Assembly (NCBI RefSeq): GCF_019795155.1
Contig: NZ_JAILYN010000014.1
Coordinates: 1 to 64,000 of the forward strand
Length of the DNA stretch: 64,000 nt
DNA from: Marinobacterium arenosum
Lineage (GTDB): Bacteria; Pseudomonadota; Gammaproteobacteria; Pseudomonadales; Balneatricaceae
Direction: 5' to 3'
The notes beneath the pieces are model-generated. The model was not told where the DNA came from and ran no database searches. It saw only the letters and a list, made by a program, of their open reading frames with translations. The position numbers were made by a program, and so were the translations under genes. Positions 31,349 to 39,987 of this stretch are shown here, piece by piece (position 1 is the first letter of the stretch; every line of letters begins with the position of its first letter).

Positions 31349-33184
31349 ATGATGATTAACAGGCGACTGTCTCTGGCGGCAGTACTGGCATTGACCCTGG
31401 CGGGCTGTAGCGCGCCGACCACCGTTACACCGCCGGCCGACACGGCGCAACAGCGTGAAATGGACCGGATGCAGCGTGTCGAACAACTGCTGAACGAAGC
31501 AGAGCGGGCCGCGCCGATCCAGGCCGCCCGACTGAAGGCGGAAGCGGCCACCCTGCTTAGCGAGATCGGCCGCGACTTCGACGCCCAGCGCCTGCTCGAC
31601 CAGATCGACACCCGCCTGCTGCCGCCCAGCCTGAACTGGCAGATCGCCCTGCTGCGCGCCGAACGCGCGCTACAGGCACAGCAGCCGGACCAGGCACTGA
31701 AATACCTGGCACTACCGACCACCGCCCCACTGCCGGCCGACAGCGAAACCCGCCTCAGCGAGCTGCGCCTGCAGGCGTACAGCCAGAAACAGGACCCGCT
31801 CGGCGAAACCCTCGAGCTGATCCGCCTCAGCCGGCTGCAGCCGGATGGCGAAATCCCGTTCCGCGACCGCATCTGGTCATCCCTGAGCCAGCTCAGCAGC
31901 GAGCAGGTCAGCCAACTGACTGAGCGCAGCAGCAACAACTACTATGAGCAAGGCTGGTTCGAACTCGCCTACGCACTGCACCAGGCCCGCGACCTGAGCC
32001 AGCAAAGCAGCGCCCTGAACCGCTGGCGCACGCTATGGGAGAGCCACCCCGCCAACCAGCAACCGCCCTCCGCACTGCAGGCCCTGCAGGCCGGCTCGAC
32101 CAATATCCAGCACATCGCGCTGCTACTGCCACAGAGCGGCCCGCTGGCAAAACCGGCCCGCGCTATCCGCGAAGGGGTGATGACCGCTTACTACCAGGCC
32201 CAGGACAATGGCGAGCCGGTGCCCCGCCTCAGCATGCTGGATGCCAGCCAGATCAGCAGCCCGATCCAGCTGATCGAAGTAATCCAGCAGCAGCAGATCG
32301 ATCTGGTGATCGGCCCGCTGGATAAGGATTATGTCCAGCAGCTCAGCCTTGCCGGCCAATTGCCGGCGCCGGTGCTGGCGCTCAACTACGCCACTGACGA
32401 CACCAACACCGCACAAACCAACCAGCTGTACCAGTTCGGCCTGGCCGCCGAGGATGAAGCCCGCCAAGCGGCGGAACGCGCTTGGCAGGACGGCCACCGC
32501 AAGATTGCCGTACTGACCGCCAACAGCGGCTGGGGTCAGCGAGTCGCCGCCGCCTTCGACGAACGCTTCCGCGCCCTCGGCGGCATCGTAACGACCCACG
32601 ACCAGTTCGGTGACGACGACAGTTTCAACACCACCGTCAGCCGACTGATGGCGACCGACATGAGCAAAAAGCGCGCCGACCGGATCCGACAACTGGTGCG
32701 CGACCACAAGGTCCATTTCGAGGAACGCCGCCGCCAGGACCTGGACGCGGTCTTCCTGTCAGCACTGCCGGGCGACGCCCGCCAGATCAAGCCGACCCTG
32801 TCGTTCCACTATGCCAACGACCTGCCGATCTATGCCACCTCACACGTCTACGCCGGCTTCAACAACCCGATGACCGACCAGGACCTGAGCGGCATCCGCT
32901 TTGTCGACATCCCCTGGAACCTGGCCAGCCCGTCCGCTGGCAAACGTGCGCTGCAGCAGCTGCGCCAGGATACCGACACCCGTTTCGGCCGACTCTACGC
33001 GCTGGGCCTGGATGCCTACCAGCTACACCCCTACCTGCAACAGCTGGCCGCCCTGCCGCAGGCCGCCCTGCAGGGTGAAACCGGCCGGCTGTCGGTGGAT
33101 AACCAGGGCCGGGTGGCCCGCCAGCTGGACTGGGCGATCTTCCGTAATGGCCTGCCGCAAAGCTGGCAACCGGAGCAACGCTGA
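31349..33184 (+). CDS. lpoA: penicillin-binding protein activator LpoA (YraM/LppC family)
   Basis: 611 residues, an outer-membrane lipoprotein that stimulates the class A synthase PBP1A in E. coli. The signal peptide ends in the lipobox LAGC with Cys20. The first half is helical and TPR-like; the second half is a periplasmic-binding-protein fold (IALLLPQSGPLAKPARAIREG...IDLVIGPLDKDYVQQL, DAVFLSALPGDARQIKP). Part of the conserved rsmI/lpoA-yraN-diaA-dolP neighbourhood, with yraN 5 nt downstream. Confidence 0.93.
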   Translation: MMINRRLSLAAVLALTLAGCSAPTTVTPPADTAQQREMDRMQRVEQLLNEAERAAPIQAARLKAEAATLLSEIGRDFDAQRLLDQIDTRLLPPSLNWQIALLRAERALQAQQPDQALKYLALPTTAPLPADSETRLSELRLQAYSQKQDPLGETLELIRLSRLQPDGEIPFRDRIWSSLSQLSSEQVSQLTERSSNNYYEQGWFELAYALHQARDLSQQSSALNRWRTLWESHPANQQPPSALQALQAGSTNIQHIALLLPQSGPLAKPARAIREGVMTAYYQAQDNGEPVPRLSMLDASQISSPIQLIEVIQQQQIDLVIGPLDKDYVQQLSLAGQLPAPVLALNYATDDTNTAQTNQLYQFGLAAEDEARQAAERAWQDGHRKIAVLTANSGWGQRVAAAFDERFRALGGIVTTHDQFGDDDSFNTTVSRLMATDMSKKRADRIRQLVRDHKVHFEERRRQDLDAVFLSALPGDARQIKPTLSFHYANDLPIYATSHVYAGFNNPMTDQDLSGIRFVDIPWNLASPSAGKRALQQLRQDTDTRFGRLYALGLDAYQLHPYLQQLAALPQAALQGETGRLSVDNQGRVARQLDWAIFRNGLPQSWQPEQR

Positions 33185-33189
33185 ACCCC

Positions 33190-33546
33190 ATGGACAGACA
33201 ACAGATCGGCAAGGACGCCGAACAACGGGCCGAGCGGTACCTGAAGCAACAGGGACTTCGCCCGGTCAAGCGCAATTTCAGCAGCCGCTGGGGCGAGATC
33301 GACCTGATCATGCGCGACGGCCGCGAGCTGGTCTTTATCGAGGTACGCCAACGACGCCATGACAGCTTTGGCGGCGCAGCCCTTTCGGTCGATCACCGCA
33401 AGCAACTGCGACTGATAAAAACCGCCAGCTACTACCTACAGCAGCACAACTGTACGGACGCCCCCTGCCGGTTCGATGTGATCGCCTTCGAGGGAAAGGC
33501 GGCAGCCGGGCAGCCGGTATGGTATAAAGACGCATTTAGAATTTGA
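33190..33546 (+). CDS. yraN: YraN/UPF0102 nuclease-like protein
   Basis: 118 residues of the UPF0102 family, which has an endonuclease-like fold related to Holliday-junction resolvases; the cellular role is unclear. Family motifs: GKDAEQRAERYLKQQG, then WGEIDLIMRDG and LVFIEVRQR, which supply the Glu, Asp, Glu and Lys/Arg residues of the PD-(D/E)XK-like site. Length is usual (about 120). It follows lpoA by 5 nt and precedes diaA by 16 nt. Confidence 0.92.
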   Translation: MDRQQIGKDAEQRAERYLKQQGLRPVKRNFSSRWGEIDLIMRDGRELVFIEVRQRRHDSFGGAALSVDHRKQLRLIKTASYYLQQHNCTDAPCRFDVIAFEGKAAAGQPVWYKDAFRI

Positions 33547-33562
33547 CCGAGTGCAGTAAGGG

Positions 33563-34156
33563 ATGGAGTTAGAAGAGCGCATCATCAACCACTTTCACAA
33601 TTCGATGGAGGTCAACGCGGTCACCATTGAGCAGTACACACCACTTATCGCGCATGCCGGCGAACTTCTTCTGCATACCCTGGTCAGTGAAAGCAAAATC
33701 CTGTGCTGCGGCAACGGCGGCTCAGCCGGCCTGGCACAACACTTCGCCGCCCTGCTGCTGAACCGGTTCCGCAACGAACGCCCGGGCCTGCCGGCGATGT
33801 CGCTCTGTGCCGACGCCGCGGTGGCGACAGGCATCTGCGAAGACAGTACCTTCGCCGACGTCTACGCCAAACAGATCCGCGCCCTCGGCCAACCCGGCGA
33901 TATCCTGCTGATCATCTCGCCACACGGTCGCAGCGCCAGCCTGATCCAGGCGATCCAGGCAGCCCACGACCGGGAGATGTTGGTGATCGCCCTGACCGGC
34001 GGCGACGGCGGCGACATGACCAGCCTGCTGGGCCCCGAGGAAGTGGAGATCTGCGTACCGGCCGACGACACCGTACTGGTACATCACGCACACCTGATGC
34101 TGCTGCATACGCTGTGCGACCTGATTGACTATCAACTGTTTGGAAGCGAGTACTGA
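33563..34156 (+). CDS. diaA: DnaA initiator-associating protein DiaA (SIS domain)
   Basis: 197 residues with a single SIS (sugar isomerase) domain. In E. coli DiaA tetramers bind DnaA and help load it at oriC. The sequence ILCCGNGGSAGLAQHFAALLLNRF is the SIS nucleotide/phosphosugar loop shared with the close relative GmhA (sedoheptulose-7-phosphate isomerase). Genomic position between yraN and dolP supports DiaA rather than GmhA. Its stop overlaps the dolP start by one base. Confidence 0.9.
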   Translation: MELEERIINHFHNSMEVNAVTIEQYTPLIAHAGELLLHTLVSESKILCCGNGGSAGLAQHFAALLLNRFRNERPGLPAMSLCADAAVATGICEDSTFADVYAKQIRALGQPGDILLIISPHGRSASLIQAIQAAHDREMLVIALTGGDGGDMTSLLGPEEVEICVPADDTVLVHHAHLMLLHTLCDLIDYQLFGSEY

Positions 34157-34728
34157 TGAAGACGCCATTAGCCGCCATTATCCTGGGTACCACGCTGCTA
34201 CTGTCCGGCTGCGCCAGCATGCTGAGCGACGGCCAACCGGTCCAGCAATCACCCGGCCATCGCACCCTCGGCTCCTATGTCGACGATGAACTGATCGAAA
34301 CCAAGGCGCTGATTAACCTGTCAGCCGGCTCCGAGGAGCTCAAGGCTGCCAACGTCAGCGTGGTCAGCTACAACGGCATCGTCCTGCTGACCGGCCAGGT
34401 ACCCAGCGAGTACACCAAGCAGGAAGCGGAGCAGATCGTCAGCGAGGTGCGCAAGGTACGCCGCATCCACAACGAGCTGACGATCTCCGGCACCAGCTCT
34501 GCCCTGGCCCGCACCAACGACACCTGGCTGACCACCAAGGTGAAGACCCAGCTGCTGGCAAACGAAGCGATCGACGGCGGCCGCATCAAGGTGGTCACCG
34601 ACGGCGGCACCGTCTACCTGATGGGGCTGGTCAGCCATGCCGAGGCCGACACCGCGGTTCAGATCGTCCGGGGGATCAGCGGAGTGCAGAAGATCATCAA
34701 GATCTTCGAGTATATCGATCAGCCCTGA
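34156..34728 (+). CDS. dolP: BON-domain outer-membrane lipoprotein DolP (YraP)
   Basis: 190 residues, a lipoprotein that supports outer-membrane integrity in E. coli. The lipobox LSGC places the lipidated Cys at residue 19. Two BON domains follow, about 45-115 (LINLSAGSEELKAANVSV...GIVLLTGQVPS) and 118-188 (TTKVKTQLLANEAIDGG...GGTVYLMGLVSHAEAD). Last gene of the plus-strand lpoA operon, followed by a clear terminator. Confidence 0.93.
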   Translation: MKTPLAAIILGTTLLLSGCASMLSDGQPVQQSPGHRTLGSYVDDELIETKALINLSAGSEELKAANVSVVSYNGIVLLTGQVPSEYTKQEAEQIVSEVRKVRRIHNELTISGTSSALARTNDTWLTTKVKTQLLANEAIDGGRIKVVTDGGTVYLMGLVSHAEADTAVQIVRGISGVQKIIKIFEYIDQP

Positions 34729-34754
34729 TTTGACGCGCGACAGACAACATATGA

Positions 34755-34784
34755 AAACAAAAAAGGGAGCATAGCTCCCTTTTT
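34755..34784. terminator. terminator after dolP and sspB
   Basis: GGGAGC-ATA-GCTCCC (34765-34779) with five T after it and six A before it. It can end both the plus-strand dolP operon and the minus-strand sspA-sspB transcripts that converge here. Confidence 0.85.
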
Positions 34785-34845
34785 GTTTTAAGCGATGAGT
34801 TAACAGCTTTGAGTTAACAGCCACCCAACCCAGCTAAAATGACCG

Positions 34846-35286
34846 CTACTTAACCACCTTCAGTGTCGGCCGCTTAGCCGCAGGCTTGGCCTCCTCTTCG
34901 GACGGCTCATCACCCGCAGGCTCAGCGTCCTCCGCCGCCTCGGCGGCAGGCTCAGCCTGCAGATAAGCCTCGGCGCCCGGCTCCATGCCGAAGCCCATGC
35001 CGGACCCATCTTCCGCCGAATAGATCGCCAGCAGTGCCGCCATCGGCACATAGATATCCATCGGCTGACCGCCGAAGCGGGCATTGAAGCTCAGCGCCTC
35101 GTCATCGATATGCAATCCCCGCACCGCACCGGGAGAGACGTTCAGCACGATACGACCGTCGTTGACGAACTGGGTCGGCACACTGACATAGTCAACCGTG
35201 GCATCCACCAACAGATAGGGGGTGGCATCGTTGTCCAGCAGCCAGTCATACAGCGCCCGCAGGATATAGGGCCTACTTGGTTTCAT
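34846..35286 (-). CDS. sspB: ClpXP specificity-enhancing factor SspB
   Basis: 146 residues, the adaptor that brings ssrA-tagged proteins to ClpXP. The folded domain (1-105) contains the family pieces RPYILRALYDWLLDN, HIVLNVSP-like IVLNVSPGAVRGL and SFNARFGGQPMDIYVPM. An acidic, alanine- and proline-rich tether follows, and the end RPTLKVVK is the ClpX-binding tail. It lies downstream of sspA on the same strand, though a terminator-like hairpin sits between them. Confidence 0.96.
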   Translation of the reverse strand: MKPSRPYILRALYDWLLDNDATPYLLVDATVDYVSVPTQFVNDGRIVLNVSPGAVRGLHIDDEALSFNARFGGQPMDIYVPMAALLAIYSAEDGSGMGFGMEPGAEAYLQAEPAAEAAEDAEPAGDEPSEEEAKPAAKRPTLKVVK

Positions 35287-35315
35287 CGGACCTCCTCAAA
35301 CAGGCTCTCAGTAAA

Positions 35316-35346
35316 CAAAAAAGGGATGAGCAACGCCATCCCTTTT
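35316..35346 (-). terminator. hairpin-T terminator between sspA and sspB
   Basis: On the minus strand GGGATG-GCGTTGCT-CATCCC is followed by TTTTTTG, a classical terminator 30 nt after the sspA stop. sspB, starting 30 nt further on, may therefore receive only read-through or have its own promoter. Confidence 0.7.
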
Positions 35347-35374
35347 CCAAATCGCAAGCAGATCAAGAACGATC

Positions 35375-36007
35375 TCAGTCGCGCATTTCACGCTCTGCGT
35401 CAGACAAGCTCGCCTGGAAGGACTCTCGCTCGAACAGCCGCTCCATGTACTTCAGCAACGGCTTGCACTGCGCTTCCGGCAGTTCGACACCCAGCGCCGG
35501 CAGGCGCCAGAGGATCGGTGCCAGACAGCAATCCACCAGGCTGAACTCTTCGCTCATGAAGAACGGCTTCTCGTTGAAGATCGGCGCGATCGCCACCAGG
35601 CTGTCACGCAACTCCTTACGGCAGCGCTCCAGCTCCGCCGCATCGGCCTTACCTGCGACCAGGGTATCCACCAGCACGCACCAGTCACGCTGGATGCGAT
35701 GCATGAACAAACGACTCTCGGCACGCGCCACCGGATACACCGGCAACAGCGGCGGATGCGGGAACCGCTCGTCCAGATACTCCATCATCACATTGGGCTC
35801 ATAGAGCACCAGTTCACGGTCGAGCAATGTCGGCAGGCTGTTATAAGGGTTCAGCGATGCCAGATCCTCCGGCAGCTCATCCTCTTTACAGTCGATGATC
35901 TCAACGGCAACACCCTTTTCCGCCAGTACAATGCGTACCCGGTGGCTGTAATGATCTTCACCATCAGAGTAGAAGGTCATGGAAGAACGCTTGGCCACAA
36001 CGCCCAT
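35375..36007 (-). CDS. sspA: stringent starvation protein A (SspA)
   Basis: 210 residues with a glutathione-S-transferase fold; binds RNA polymerase and sigma70 and affects stress and acid-tolerance genes. The N-terminal thioredoxin-like domain ([27 protein letters not shown]) lacks the GST catalytic residue, as in Ssp[19 protein letters not shown] and [20 protein letters not shown] are strong family segments. In many gammaproteobacteria it lies next to petABC, rpsI and rplM, as here. Confidence 0.95.
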   Translation of the reverse strand: MGVVAKRSSMTFYSDGEDHYSHRVRIVLAEKGVAVEIIDCKEDELPEDLASLNPYNSLPTLLDRELVLYEPNVMMEYLDERFPHPPLLPVYPVARAESRLFMHRIQRDWCVLVDTLVAGKADAAELERCRKELRDSLVAIAPIFNEKPFFMSEEFSLVDCCLAPILWRLPALGVELPEAQCKPLLKYMERLFERESFQASLSDAEREMRD

Positions 36008-36038
36008 CGAACACTCCCGTTATAAATGAAACTGATAC

Positions 36039-36070
36039 AAAAACATGCGCGGCCCGTCGGGACCGCGCAT
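36039..36070 (-). terminator. terminator after petC
   Basis: Minus strand: ATGCGCGG pairs with CCGCGCAT (36045-36070) around a CCC/GGG inner stem, followed by GTTTTTG. It ends the petABC transcript 30 nt after the petC stop and before sspA. Confidence 0.7.
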
Positions 36071-36098
36071 TCCAGAACGCTAGTGTAACACAGGCGTA

Positions 36099-36863
36099 TT
36101 AGTGAACGTCCTTCCAGTATTCTTTCTTCAGCGCAAAAGCGACGAAGAAGAACAGCACCAGGAAGATCAGCACATAGGTACCGATCCGGTGCGAGTCCAG
36201 CTTGGACGGCTCACCGATGTACGCCAGGAAGTTGACCAGATCGTAAACAACCTTGTCGAACTCCTCTTCGGACAGCTCACCGCTACCCTCGACCACGGTC
36301 AGGCATTTGCCCATTTCCTTGCCGGTCAGCGGATCGATAGCGGCTTCGGCGCGCATCTGCTCCGGAGAGCAGTGGTTCAGCTGGGTACCCTGCAGGTACT
36401 CCAGCACGTTCGGCATACCTACGTCCTTGAACACCGCGTTGTTGACACCCCAGGGACGGGACTCATCCTGGTAGAAGCTACGCAGGTAAGTGTACAACCA
36501 GTCAGGGCCACGCAGACGCGCTTCCAGGGTCAGATCGGGCGGCGGCGCACCGAACCAGCCCGAAGCATCCTTGGCGCTCATTGCGATGGTCATCTGCTCG
36601 CCGATCTTCTGGTCACCCAGGATCAGGTACTGCTCGACCAGCTCATTCGGCATACCCAGATCCTGGGCAGCGCGCTCGTAGCGCTGATATTTAGCGGAGT
36701 GACAGCCCATGCAGTTGTTGACGAAGGTCTTCATACCACGCTGCAGAGACGCCTTGTTCTCCAGATCTACTTCCATGTGGTCCAGGTGTACACCGGCACC
36801 ACCCGCTGCATTTGCTGCCAACGGCAGCACAGCCATGACAAATGCAATCAGAAACTTTTTCAT
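36099..36863 (-). CDS. petC: ubiquinol-cytochrome c reductase, cytochrome c1 subunit
   Basis: 254 residues. Cytochrome c1 takes electrons from the Rieske protein and passes them to soluble cytochrome c. A cleavable signal peptide (ends near ANA) is followed by the heme-c motif CMGCH at residues 51-55. The C-terminal single membrane helix (GTYVLIFLVLFFFVAFALKK) anchors it. Length is typical of the short proteobacterial c1. Its start overlaps the petB stop by one base, and a terminator follows. Confidence 0.95.
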   Translation of the reverse strand: MKKFLIAFVMAVLPLAANAAGGAGVHLDHMEVDLENKASLQRGMKTFVNNCMGCHSAKYQRYERAAQDLGMPNELVEQYLILGDQKIGEQMTIAMSAKDASGWFGAPPPDLTLEARLRGPDWLYTYLRSFYQDESRPWGVNNAVFKDVGMPNVLEYLQGTQLNHCSPEQMRAEAAIDPLTGKEMGKCLTVVEGSGELSEEEFDKVVYDLVNFLAYIGEPSKLDSHRIGTYVLIFLVLFFFVAFALKKEYWKDVH

Positions 36864-38110
36864 TAGCCTGTAACCCTTTCCGGAACCGGTTTAGTGCTCT
36901 CCATCTTGGTGTAGATCGGCATCAGCAGGAAGAACGCGAAGTACAGTGCAGTACAGATCTGGGCCACCAGGGTACGTGTCGGAGTGGAGGAAACCACGCC
37001 CAGGTAACCCAGGATTACGAAGGACACAGCGAAGATCAGCAGCCAGACCTTGCTCATCATGCCCTTGTAGCGCATGGATTTAACCGGACTGCGATCCAGC
37101 CACGGCAGCACGAACAGGATTGCAATCGCGGCACCCATCACCACCACACCCGGGAACTGGGAACCGGCGATCGGCGGCACGGCACGCAGCATGGCGTAGA
37201 ACGGGGTGAAGTACCATACCGGCGCGATATGCTCAGGCGTCTTCAGCGGGTTGGCCGGCTCGAAGTTCGGCGCCTCGATCAGATAACCGCCACCTTCCGG
37301 GAAGAAGAAGATGATGGTGCAGAATACGAACAGGAACACCACCACACCGACGATATCTTTCACGGTGTAGTACGGGTGGAACGGGATACCATCCAGCGGC
37401 ACGCCGTTTTCGTCCTTGTTGTCCTTGATCTCAACGCCATCCGGGTTGTTGGAACCCACTTCGTGCAGCGCGATGATATGCAGCACCACCAGCGCCAGCA
37501 GCACGATCGGCAGCGCGATCACGTGCAGCGAGAAGAAACGGGTCAGGGTCACGCCGGAGATCAGGTAGTCACCACGGATCCACAGCGCCAGATCTTCACC
37601 GATCACCGGCACCGCGGAGAACAGCGAAACAATTACCTGGGCACCCCAGTAGGACATCTGGCCCCACGGCAGCAGGTAGCCCATGAAGGCTTCGGCCATC
37701 AGCGCCAGGTAGATGGCCATACCGAACAGCCACACCAGTTCGCGCGGCTTGCGATAGGAGCCGTACAACATGCCACGGAACATGTGCAGGTAGACGACAG
37801 CAAAGAAGGCGGATGCACCGGTGGAGTGCATATAGCGCAGCAACCAGCCAAACTCGACATCGCGCATGATGTATTCGATGGAATCGAATGCACCTTCCGC
37901 AGACGGGTTGTAGCTCATCGTCAGCCAGATACCGGTCAGGATCTGGTTGACCAGCACCAGCAGCGCCAGCGAGCCGAAGAAGTACCAGAAGTTGAAGTTC
38001 TTCGGTGCATAGTACTTGGACAGGTGATCTTCCCACATCGCCGTGGCCGGGAAACGATCATCAATCCAGCCCATCAGACCTGGATTCCCCTTGTTGCGGT
38101 AACCAGCCAT
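36863..38110 (-). CDS. petB: ubiquinol-cytochrome c reductase, cytochrome b subunit
   Basis: 415 residues, the diheme membrane core of the bc1 complex with the Qo and Qi quinol sites. It has eight membrane helices; the Qo-site PEWY motif appears as the variant PVWYFTPFYAMLRAVP. GYLLPWGQMSYWGAQV and SAFFAVVYLHMFRGMLYG carry the cytochrome b signatures and heme-ligating His. petA stop and petB start share one base. Middle gene of petABC. Confidence 0.96.
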   Translation of the reverse strand: MAGYRNKGNPGLMGWIDDRFPATAMWEDHLSKYYAPKNFNFWYFFGSLALLVLVNQILTGIWLTMSYNPSAEGAFDSIEYIMRDVEFGWLLRYMHSTGASAFFAVVYLHMFRGMLYGSYRKPRELVWLFGMAIYLALMAEAFMGYLLPWGQMSYWGAQVIVSLFSAVPVIGEDLALWIRGDYLISGVTLTRFFSLHVIALPIVLLALVVLHIIALHEVGSNNPDGVEIKDNKDENGVPLDGIPFHPYYTVKDIVGVVVFLFVFCTIIFFFPEGGGYLIEAPNFEPANPLKTPEHIAPVWYFTPFYAMLRAVPPIAGSQFPGVVVMGAAIAILFVLPWLDRSPVKSMRYKGMMSKVWLLIFAVSFVILGYLGVVSSTPTRTLVAQICTALYFAFFLLMPIYTKMESTKPVPERVTG

Positions 38111-38706
38111 TATGCCACCTCCTGATCAACACCAACGACGATGACGTTTTCCTCAACATAGCTGTGAGGCGGGATCACCAGATTGGACGGCGCCGGGACG
38201 CCCTTGAATACGCGACCGGACAGGTCGAAACGGGAGCCGTGACATGGGCAGTAGAAACCACCGACCCAATCGTCACCCAGGTCTTCCGGCGCCACTTCCG
38301 GACGGTAAGTCGGCGAGCAACCCAGGTGGGTACAGATGCCGACCAGCACCACGATCTCTTCTTTCAGCGAGCGGTTCGGCGTACCCGGCACATAGGCCGG
38401 CTGCTGAGGTACCGCAGATTCCGGATCGGCCAGGCGGCCGCCGATCTTGGCCAGGTTATCCAGCGCAGTCTTGTCACGACGGACAATCCACACCGGCTTA
38501 CCACGCCATTCAACGATCATCTGCTGACCCGGCTCCAGTTTACTTACATCAACCTTCACCGGAGCACCAGCAGCTTTCGCCTTGGCACTCGGATTCCAGG
38601 AAGCCACGAACGGAACGGCCGCCCCGACAGCACCTACCGCACCAACTGCGGATGTGGCACCGATCAGGAGACGACGCCGCCCCTTATTCACGCCGTCATT
38701 GCTCAT
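38110..38706 (-). CDS. petA: ubiquinol-cytochrome c reductase, Rieske iron-sulfur subunit
   Basis: 198 residues from the ATG at 38706, chosen because GGGGAG lies 6 nt before it; an ATG two codons earlier is too close. A twin-arginine signal anchor ([15 protein letters not shown]) indicates Tat export of the folded protein. The 2Fe-2S ligands are in CTHLGC and CPCHGS, with the disulphide Cys in the same loops. First gene of petABC, 255 nt after rpsI, with a terminator in that gap. Confidence 0.95.
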   Translation of the reverse strand: MSNDGVNKGRRRLLIGATSAVGAVGAVGAAVPFVASWNPSAKAKAAGAPVKVDVSKLEPGQQMIVEWRGKPVWIVRRDKTALDNLAKIGGRLADPESAVPQQPAYVPGTPNRSLKEEIVVLVGICTHLGCSPTYRPEVAPEDLGDDWVGGFYCPCHGSRFDLSGRVFKGVPAPSNLVIPPHSYVEENVIVVGVDQEVA

Positions 38707-38898
38707 TATCATCTCCCCTCAATCAGCCTTTCCTTACCTGCTTTTAGTGCAGATTTCGGTCAGCCGTTAAGTAATAAAACCACGGAAACATGGATTTTAA
38801 AAATGGCCCAAATAGTAAAGAAAATGCCCCTTGCTTACAAGGTGAATTGCCCCTACCAGCCGCGGCTTTAGGCCAAAGTATTGACTTCGCCCAGACAT

Positions 38899-38936
38899 AA
38901 AAAAACGCCCGCACCCAAAGGGATACGAGCGTTTTT
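38899..38936. terminator. terminator after rpsI
   Basis: Minus strand: ACGCTCG...CCC-TTT-GGG...CGGGCGT hairpin followed by seven T; the other strand also ends in six T. It lies 32 nt after the rpsI stop and separates the ribosomal-protein operon from petABC. The remainder of 38713-38967 shows no gene; it should hold the petABC promoter. Confidence 0.8.
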
Positions 38937-38967
38937 TGCGTCGTTCGAAAAGCGTTGAAACGAAAAA

Positions 38968-39357
38968 TTAACGCTTGGAGAACTGAGGACGCTTACGTGC
39001 TTTACGCAGACCGACTTTCTTACGCTCAACCTCACGGGCGTCACGGGTAACGTAGCCCGCCTTGCGCAGAGTCGGACGCAGAGTTTCGTCGTACTCCATC
39101 AGCGCACGAGTAATACCGTGACGGATCGCACCCGCCTGACCAGTACCACCGCCACCAGCGACAGTAACGTAAACGTCGAACTTGTCAGAAGTCTCGGTCA
39201 GCTCCAGCGGCTGCTTAACGATCATGCGTGCAGTTACGCGACCGAAGAACTCTTCCAGGGAGCGGTTGTTGATAGTGATGTTGCCAGTACCCGGACGCAG
39301 GAATACACGCGCGGTAGAGGTCTTACGACGGCCAGTGCCGTAATACTGAGTAGTCAT
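38968..39357 (-). CDS. rpsI: 30S ribosomal protein S9
   Basis: 129 residues. Begins [21 protein letters not shown], the S9 signature, contains the [19 protein letters not shown] segment and ends in the basic tail [12 protein letters not shown], whose last Arg reaches the P-site tRNA in the ribosome. It follows rplM by 13 nt, the universal L13-S9 pair. Confidence 0.98.
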   Translation of the reverse strand: MTTQYYGTGRRKTSTARVFLRPGTGNITINNRSLEEFFGRVTARMIVKQPLELTETSDKFDVYVTVAGGGGTGQAGAIRHGITRALMEYDETLRPTLRKAGYVTRDAREVERKKVGLRKARKRPQFSKR

Positions 39358-39370
39358 ATCTGCCTTCCCC

Positions 39371-39799
39371 TTAGATGTTCAGTTCTTTCGGCTGCTGTGC
39401 CTGGTGCGGGTGTTCAGCACCTGCGTACACTTTCAGCTTGCTGTGCATGGCGCGACCCAGCGGACCTTTCGGCAGCATGCCTTTAACGGCGATCTCGATG
39501 GTGCGCTCCGGGAAGGTTTCGATCATATTCTGGAAGGAAGTTTCCTTCAGGCCGCCCGGATAACCGGTGTGACGGTAGTACATTTTGTCAGCACGCTTGT
39601 TGCCGGTCACGTTTACCTTCTCAGCGTTTACGACAACGATGTAGTCGCCAGTATCAACGTGCGGAGTGTATTCCGGCTTGTGCTTACCGCGCAGACGGCG
39701 CGCAATTTCGGTAGCCAGACGACCCAGGGTTTTACCCTCTGCGTCTACAACATACCAGTCGCGTTTTACTTCGGCTGGCTTAGCAGTAAATGTTTTCAT
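39371..39799 (-). CDS. rplM: 50S ribosomal protein L13
   Basis: 142 residues, an early-assembly large-subunit protein. [22 protein letters not shown], the segment [14 protein letters not shown] and the ending [15 protein letters not shown] are standard L13. First gene of the rplM-rpsI operon; in E. coli L13 represses this operon by binding its own leader, and the leader here is long and structured. Confidence 0.98.
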   Translation of the reverse strand: MKTFTAKPAEVKRDWYVVDAEGKTLGRLATEIARRLRGKHKPEYTPHVDTGDYIVVVNAEKVNVTGNKRADKMYYRHTGYPGGLKETSFQNMIETFPERTIEIAVKGMLPKGPLGRAMHSKLKVYAGAEHPHQAQQPKELNI

Positions 39800-39867
39800 T
39801 TATTTACCTATACAATCTCAGACCTCGCGCACCTAAAAAGCGGCACCGGCCTGGCTTATAATTATTG

Positions 39868-39964
39868 GTTGTCGCCGATTAAGCGCCGACAACATTCAAT
39901 ACCCGCCACCCGATAGAACCGGATGAGCGGCGCGCATTATAGGGGATGACACAGCAAGCCACAA
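39868..39964 (-). promoter_or_regulatory. rplM promoter and leader hairpin
   Basis: Minus strand: TTGTGG (39964-39959), 17-nt spacer, TATAAT (39941-39936), giving a start at about 39929 and a 130-nt leader. The leader contains GTTGTCG...CGACAAC (39893-39868), a 7-bp hairpin. This is the place where an L13-binding control site would be expected; a match to a known L13 leader was not tested. Confidence 0.6.
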
Positions 39965-39987
39965 GCACAAAGCCACAATAAAACGAC

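Noticed and set aside
33563-34156. GmhA (heptose synthesis) instead of DiaA
   Set aside because: The SIS loop fits both, but the yraN-diaA-dolP neighbourhood argues for DiaA.
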